A stretch of 35,424 bases of DNA, from positions 1 to 35,424 of the IMG/VR virus record IMGVR_UViG_3300036860_000228; one strand, 5' to 3'. Position numbers and translations under genes: made by a program. Positions 30,942-35,424 of this stretch are shown here, in pieces (the first letter of the stretch is position 1; each line of letters starts with the position of its first letter). A model generated the notes under the pieces. It was not told the origin of the DNA. It did no database searches and saw only the letters and a list, made by a program, of their open reading frames with translations. This DNA comes from a virus.

Positions 30942-31936
30942 TGAAGAAAATCTCGATACTTACAACTATCATAACTCTCATAGTCGTGATAGTTGCTATG
31001 GCCATGGTGAGGCCGGCTGGAGCTGCTGGCTCCTGTGCGATCTTCAGGTCCTGGAATACCGGTGACCAGCTGACGGCTCCAGACCTTACGACGTCCTTCG
31101 TGACGGTCGGCCAGACCAACATGATCCCGACCTGTATGGATGGCGACAGCGTCAACGTTGCGGCCATGCAGACCGTTCAGGATCCCTTTCCGGCTCGCGT
31201 CGAATCTCTCGCGATCAACCTGAAGGGTGAGCTGGAGAGGCTGCGCTTCGTCGTCAAGCAGGGCTTTGGATGGCCTAACTGGTACGACCATCCAGGCAAT
31301 GCCCTGACAACTTCCGCCTCTTTCTACAGTCAAACTGGTACCTGGAACAATGGCGCCGTTACGTTCCCCGGGGCCTATAAGCTCAACATCACCGATACGG
31401 CGTCCGCGGCGGGCTCGTTGCTGATGGACCTTCAGGTCGGTGGAGTTTCGAAGTTCAAGGTCGACAAGGCTGGCGTTTTGACGGTCACGTCCTGCGTGGG
31501 CTGCGGCGGCGGCTCCGGCACCTTCACCGATATCAACGTGACGAACAACACCAACATGGTGAAGCTCGGGACCACCAACATCGGGACCATGACGTTGGCC
31601 GGTGGCGCTCTCACGGGTGCTAGAACCTGGACCTGGCCAGACATTACCGGCATCGTTGCGTTGACGAACGGTGGTCAGACTTTCACGAGTGCTATCTGGA
31701 ACGGATCGATCATCGGGACGACCTATGGGGGCACAGGTCTCGATACCCATCTGGCCGCCAACGGCACGCTCCTGATTGGAAACAGCTCAGGCTTCACGCT
31801 TGCGAACCTGACAAGCACTGGCGCCACCCTTGTGATCACGAACACCGCGGGCGGTATCAACATCGATACGGCACCCGGCGGTGGCTTCAGCATCGGAATG
31901 CTCTATTCCCTTCCGCAGGCACTACCCTTTAGATAG
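30941..31936 (+). CDS. Exported tail fibre-like protein
   Basis: The start overlaps the hub stop (TAATG). Residues 1-29 form a signal peptide: KK, a long Ile/Val/Thr core, and GAA before GSC. The mature protein has four cysteines. Its second half has features of phage fibres: NMVKLGTTNIGTMTLAGGAL, TYGGTGLDTHLAANGTLLIG and GGINIDTAP repeats. A fibre bound to the hub seems likely, yet export is not expected for such a protein. The signal-peptide coding bases hold a 9-bp inverted repeat. Confidence 0.75.
   Translation: MKKISILTTIITLIVVIVAMAMVRPAGAAGSCAIFRSWNTGDQLTAPDLTTSFVTVGQTNMIPTCMDGDSVNVAAMQTVQDPFPARVESLAINLKGELERLRFVVKQGFGWPNWYDHPGNALTTSASFYSQTGTWNNGAVTFPGAYKLNITDTASAAGSLLMDLQVGGVSKFKVDKAGVLTVTSCVGCGGGSGTFTDINVTNNTNMVKLGTTNIGTMTLAGGALTGARTWTWPDITGIVALTNGGQTFTSAIWNGSIIGTTYGGTGLDTHLAANGTLLIGNSSGFTLANLTSTGATLVITNTAGGINIDTAPGGGFSIGMLYSLPQALPFR
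30963..30995 (+). other. 9-bp inverted repeat in signal-peptide codons
   Basis: CAACTATCA (30963-30971) and TGATAGTTG (30987-30995) are perfect complements separated by 15 bases, starting 22 bases after the ATG. It could fold in the mRNA just beyond the initiating ribosome. It is AT-rich, unlike its surroundings. Confidence 0.5.
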
Positions 31937-31945
31937 GAGATCGTC

Positions 31946-32422
31946 ATGAAGAAGAGTTTCCTCTCAGTACTGGCGGCGCTGGCGTTGCTGCTGGCCCCCA
32001 CGCTCGCGCTCGCTGCGGCCAATACCACCCCGATCTTCTCGAAGGCCGGGATGATTCAGACTGGCATTACAATAGCGACGGCTGCGACGGCGAAGGACGG
32101 GACGACCGCCACGCTGTTGTTCACCGGCGATGCTACGAATGGCAGCCGCTGCGAGAAGGTCGTGTTCCAGCCCATCGGGACCAACATTGGGACGGTCGCC
32201 CGCATCTTCATCAACAACGGATCGGCTGTCGGCACTGCCGCCAACAATACGTACTTCACAGACGCGACGCTAGCGGCCTCGACGCTTTCTGAAGTCATCT
32301 CGATGCCGTCTACGACGCTCCAGCTGGACGTAGTATTGCCGGCTGGCTATCGGCTCTATGTGTCTATCGGCACGACAGTGGCGGCCGGCTATGCTGTCAC
32401 GCCGGTCTGCGGCTCGTACTAA
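31946..32422 (+). CDS. Exported small beta-rich protein
   Basis: ATG 31946 follows AGGAG. The 158-residue product starts with KK and a classical Leu/Ala core, and an ALA cleavage site near residue 23. The mature part is Thr/Ala/Val-rich beta sequence with two cysteines (SRC, PVC) near its middle and C-terminus, which could link to each other. The composition resembles the exported proteins at 26725 and 27193. Role unknown. Confidence 0.75.
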   Translation: MKKSFLSVLAALALLLAPTLALAAANTTPIFSKAGMIQTGITIATAATAKDGTTATLLFTGDATNGSRCEKVVFQPIGTNIGTVARIFINNGSAVGTAANNTYFTDATLAASTLSEVISMPSTTLQLDVVLPAGYRLYVSIGTTVAAGYAVTPVCGSY

Positions 32423-32423
32423 G

Positions 32424-33005
32424 ATGATGCGCCGGCTGATCCTCGCGGCCCTCCTGCTACTCGGAGGCTTCTCAGACGCCATTGCCGTCACTGACGGCTA
32501 CGGCTTTTCCCCGAGGGAAGGGGGCCAGCAGGTTCCGTTTTACCGGTGGTCCGGCGGGATGAAGCTTTCGGCTGGTACGACAGTTTCTTTTGTCAACATC
32601 CCGGTTGACAAATCGGGCCGGTACTTCATCAAGGCGCAGGCTATCTGCACGACCAGCGGTGCCGGTGACGCTGCTACTCTTACAATCCGAATCGATAGCA
32701 CGGATACCAGCTCTATCATCAAGGCCAACACTGGTGTCTCTACGACTTTCGGTGGGCACGCGACCACTACGCTTGAAGTGCCGGACAGAGATGCCACCAC
32801 GTTTGCAGGGGCGACGAGGCCGGGCATGTTTACTACCGGAATGTCAACTGTCGATGGGGTGACAGCCGCTGCGACGGGAGTCGATATTCCGTTATCCGCG
32901 GGGCAGATTCAAAGTACGGTCAACCTGGTGTTCGTGTCGATCTCAGCAAGCACCTGTACGATCCGGTCGTTTCAGGTGGATCAGTATCTGGACAAGCGGC
33001 AGTAA
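32424..33005 (+). CDS. Exported beta-rich protein, possible fibre tip or decoration
   Basis: ATG 32424 lies just after the previous stop; an in-frame start at 32358 would overlap that gene and place the signal peptide internally. There is no clear ribosome binding site, so translation may be coupled. The 193-residue product has MMRR, a short Leu core and an AIA site near residue 21. The mature chain is beta-rich with two cysteines (AIC, STC) and ends FQVDQYLDKRQ. Role unknown. Confidence 0.7.
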   Translation: MMRRLILAALLLLGGFSDAIAVTDGYGFSPREGGQQVPFYRWSGGMKLSAGTTVSFVNIPVDKSGRYFIKAQAICTTSGAGDAATLTIRIDSTDTSSIIKANTGVSTTFGGHATTTLEVPDRDATTFAGATRPGMFTTGMSTVDGVTAAATGVDIPLSAGQIQSTVNLVFVSISASTCTIRSFQVDQYLDKRQ

Positions 33006-33042
33006 ACACCGTAGGTTGGGGCCCTGAAGGAACGAGGGTACA

Positions 33043-34713
33043 ATGGGTAGCGTGATCACCCTGAAGCTCCGGCTCGAGGATCTACCGGATATCCCTGCCA
33101 TCTCGGGCGGTGAGTTGGGTGGTGATTGGGGCATTGAGCCCAGCACGTGGGACGTCTTTACGGCGTCAGATCCCGTCTACACCGATCCAGCGGCTCTGTC
33201 TGACTACGAGGCCCAGCTGCTCGCCGATCAGGCAGCATCCGATGCTGCGGCCTCCGGCGCGACCGCTGACTACTCCGCTGAGCAACAGCAGCAGCTGGCT
33301 ACCGATACCGCTGGTCTTTCGGCCCAGGAGCTGCAGTCGGTCTACAGCTCTCAGGACCCTATAGCATCGGCCCAGTGGTACCAGCAGTTCAACGCGTCGA
33401 CTGCCAATCTCTACCCCAATATGGCATCGGCCATTGAGCAGGCCGGCTACGATCCGAACTTTGTCGGTCTTGATCAGCAGACCGGCAACATCTACCAGCT
33501 CAATCAGGACGGTTCTCAGGGTCAGATTCTGGCCTATAATCAGAATGGTTCATACGTGCCGGCTGTTCCGGTGCTGGATGCCCAGGGGAATGCGACGGGC
33601 CAGTTCATGCCGGCTCCCGCTGGATCGCCCACGACTACACAGTCCGGTTGGATCTCGGCCGTCAATGCCGCGCTGGCCCCCGTAGCGTCCCTACTGGCCT
33701 CCCCGATTGGCAAGCTGCTCGGCACCGCGGCTGTCGGGGCCCTGGGGCTCGGAGCCCAGGCACTGTTCGCCGGCAATGTCGCGAAGGTGCCGGCCGCCTC
33801 CACGACCATCCCGGCTAACGCCAATGCCTTGCTGCAGACTGGTCAAGGAGCCGCCCTAGCGGGTCTCACGACTGGTGGGGGCGCTGCTGGCCTGACTCAG
33901 GCGGTCGGAACAGGTCTGCAGGGTCAGGGGACCCTGGCGGACCTCCTGAAGCTCCAGGCGACCCAGCAGCTGGGTCAGCAGACCACCCAGCAGCCGCTGG
34001 AGGCCGGGGTGGCTCGCCAGGCTGTCGAACAGCTGCCGGGTCAGATGAACGCCACGACCAACCCGAACATCACCGGAACGGCCCAGCTGGGCCAGGCCGA
34101 GAACCGGGTGGCGGGATCGCTAGTGCCGTACCAACAGAACATTGGCCAGGGCCTCGGCACCTCTATTCAGAATGTGTTGGCTGGTCAGTACAGCAATCCG
34201 ATCCTGCAGAACCAGATCAAGATGGCGAGAGATGCCTTCAACGCCAAGATGTACGCTCAGCTCGGGCCTGGCTGGGAGACTTCCACGCCTGGTATGCAAG
34301 CCAAGGAGCAGCAGGACCTGCTCGAGCAGTCCCTGCAGTTCCAGGACAAGCAACAGACGCTCGCCAGCTATACGCCACTCTTCAACAGTACTATGCAGAA
34401 CTCAGTAGGTAACCAGTCTCAGGCGACCGGTCAGGTCCAGCAGGCGCAGGCTCAGGGTGTCAATCAGAACGCTGCTCTGTCGAACCTGGGCAAGACGTCG
34501 ACCAATACACTGGCGACGGGTCTCCAGGAAGTGGCGCCGGCCTCCGCGTATTCTGGTATCCAGAGTGCCAGCCAGGCTCAGCAGCAGCTGATTGCCGGGC
34601 AACAGCAGGCGAATCTGACGAATACCGCCAACACCAATACGGCGAATCAGAGTCTTGCGACAGGTATCGGGAATGTCACGGGACTCATTGGCGCCGGGAT
34701 CAGTAGACTGTAA
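33043..34713 (+). CDS. Probable internal/ejection protein
   Basis: ATG 33043 follows GAGGG. The 556-residue protein is Gln/Ala/Ser/Thr-rich. It has a hydrophobic segment near residues 209-243 (LAPVASLLASPIGKLLGTAAVG) that could insert into a membrane, then long Gln-rich helices. Capsid-internal proteins of short-tailed phages that pass into the cell with the DNA often look this way. No lytic enzyme motif is visible. It shares its stop with the next start (TAATG). Confidence 0.65.
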   Translation: MGSVITLKLRLEDLPDIPAISGGELGGDWGIEPSTWDVFTASDPVYTDPAALSDYEAQLLADQAASDAAASGATADYSAEQQQQLATDTAGLSAQELQSVYSSQDPIASAQWYQQFNASTANLYPNMASAIEQAGYDPNFVGLDQQTGNIYQLNQDGSQGQILAYNQNGSYVPAVPVLDAQGNATGQFMPAPAGSPTTTQSGWISAVNAALAPVASLLASPIGKLLGTAAVGALGLGAQALFAGNVAKVPAASTTIPANANALLQTGQGAALAGLTTGGGAAGLTQAVGTGLQGQGTLADLLKLQATQQLGQQTTQQPLEAGVARQAVEQLPGQMNATTNPNITGTAQLGQAENRVAGSLVPYQQNIGQGLGTSIQNVLAGQYSNPILQNQIKMARDAFNAKMYAQLGPGWETSTPGMQAKEQQDLLEQSLQFQDKQQTLASYTPLFNSTMQNSVGNQSQATGQVQQAQAQGVNQNAALSNLGKTSTNTLATGLQEVAPASAYSGIQSASQAQQQLIAGQQQANLTNTANTNTANQSLATGIGNVTGLIGAGISRL

Positions 34714-35424
34714 TGGCTAACTTTACTGGCGGCAGCCTCACCGGTTTCACTGATACCTACCTGAAGGCTCGCGAGCAATTCAGTCGCGAGGATGAGCGGC
34801 AGTCTATCGCGAACTACCGGGCCCTTCAGGCTCAGAGACTTCAGGCTGACATGGATGCTGAGGGTGCTGTCTCGAGTCCCGAGACCCAGGAGATCGCGGC
34901 GAGCTTACCGCCCCCTGGCGAACGTGAGCTGGCTCCGGCTGTTCCAGGGACCCCAGAGCAACCATCTACTGTCGGGCCGACGCCTGGTGCTCAGCCGGCG
35001 GCTCCGGGTCCTCAGGGCGGGATGGCGCCGGATGCTGATCTTGGTAACAGGCCAGCCAACATCACGGCAACGCCCGGGACTCCAGCGACGCCTGGGGCGC
35101 CAGCTGTTACCCATCGTGTCCGGACCTTTGAGGATGGTGTCAAGGCTTTCGGGGCCAAGCGATTCGGTCAGCTTCAGCGGACGGAAGCTGGTCGCGCCAT
35201 GTTGAAGGGCCTGGGCTATACCAGCGACGCTGAGTTGCAGCAGCGCCGTACTATGGCTGAGACCGATCAGGAGATGAAGGTCCTGGTGCCCCGGATCCAG
35301 GAGATGATCGCGAAAGGCGATGCTGTTGGCGTTCATAACGCTAAGGCTGCCATGTTGCAGCGGATGGCTGAGAAGCAGTCCGATCCAGCGATCAAGCGTC
35401 ACTATCAGGATCTGGCGATCAAGG
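34713..35424 (+). CDS. Virion-associated protein, cut by window end
   Basis: An open frame starts at a TAATG junction and runs to the window end (237 codons seen, no stop). The N-terminus is helical (FTDTYLKAREQFSREDERQ), followed by a Pro/Gly/Ala-rich linker (about residues 65-135) and a helical charged region. It is likely a second internal or ejection protein. The C-terminus lies outside the window. Confidence 0.65.
   Translation, partial: MANFTGGSLTGFTDTYLKAREQFSREDERQSIANYRALQAQRLQADMDAEGAVSSPETQEIAASLPPPGERELAPAVPGTPEQPSTVGPTPGAQPAAPGPQGGMAPDADLGNRPANITATPGTPATPGAPAVTHRVRTFEDGVKAFGAKRFGQLQRTEAGRAMLKGLGYTSDAELQQRRTMAETDQEMKVLVPRIQEMIAKGDAVGVHNAKAAMLQRMAEKQSDPAIKRHYQDLAIK

Overview
This window is the virion-assembly region of a tailed double-stranded DNA bacteriophage. 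All 55 genes I can support lie on the + strand, packed tightly with start/stop overlaps, in fairly GC-rich DNA. The recognisable set is a large terminase, a P22-type portal of 800 residues, a scaffold-like protein directly before an N4-gp56-type major capsid protein, a tail adaptor-like protein, a tail hub/nozzle-like protein and long Gln/Ala/Pro-rich probable internal or ejection proteins. No tape-measure, sheath or baseplate gene is visible, which suggests a short-tailed (podovirus-like) phage. A Gram-negative host is inferred from the many Sec-type signal peptides and is not proven. Most small genes have no function I can assign.

Layout. 1-596: a normal tRNA-Thr(UGU), a gene-free GC-rich stretch with nested stems, and a tRNA-Pro(UGG)-like cloverleaf with abnormal loops. 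597-2421: small genes, including a one-helix membrane protein, a coiled coil and an exported coiled coil. 2461-6397: fibre or decoration-like beta-rich proteins, three of them with signal peptides. 6466-9374: nine small genes, mostly joined by ATGA overlaps, including a DEDD exonuclease and a Fic-domain protein. 9407-11155: large terminase. 11271-12880: seven very small, mostly basic proteins. 12902-18345: long low-complexity virion-associated proteins, one carrying a C-terminal Hint (intein-like) domain. 18346-22681: portal, a protein with five 9-residue repeats, a JAMM metallopeptidase-like protein and an HNH nuclease. 22810: terminator-like hairpin. 22917-26721: scaffold, major capsid protein and head-associated genes. 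26725-33005: tail adaptor and hub interleaved with five more signal-peptide proteins. 33043-35424: probable ejection proteins, the last cut by the window end.

The most unusual point is that nine proteins, several with the sequence style of phage fibres or decorations, start with textbook Sec signal peptides, and every one has an even number of cysteines (0, 2, 4 or 6) in its mature part. The major capsid protein also starts with a hydrophobic leader chosen by a strong ribosome binding site. Together these suggest that this phage sends a whole set of structural-type proteins through the host export pathway, where disulfides can form. This is an inference from sequence and needs direct testing.
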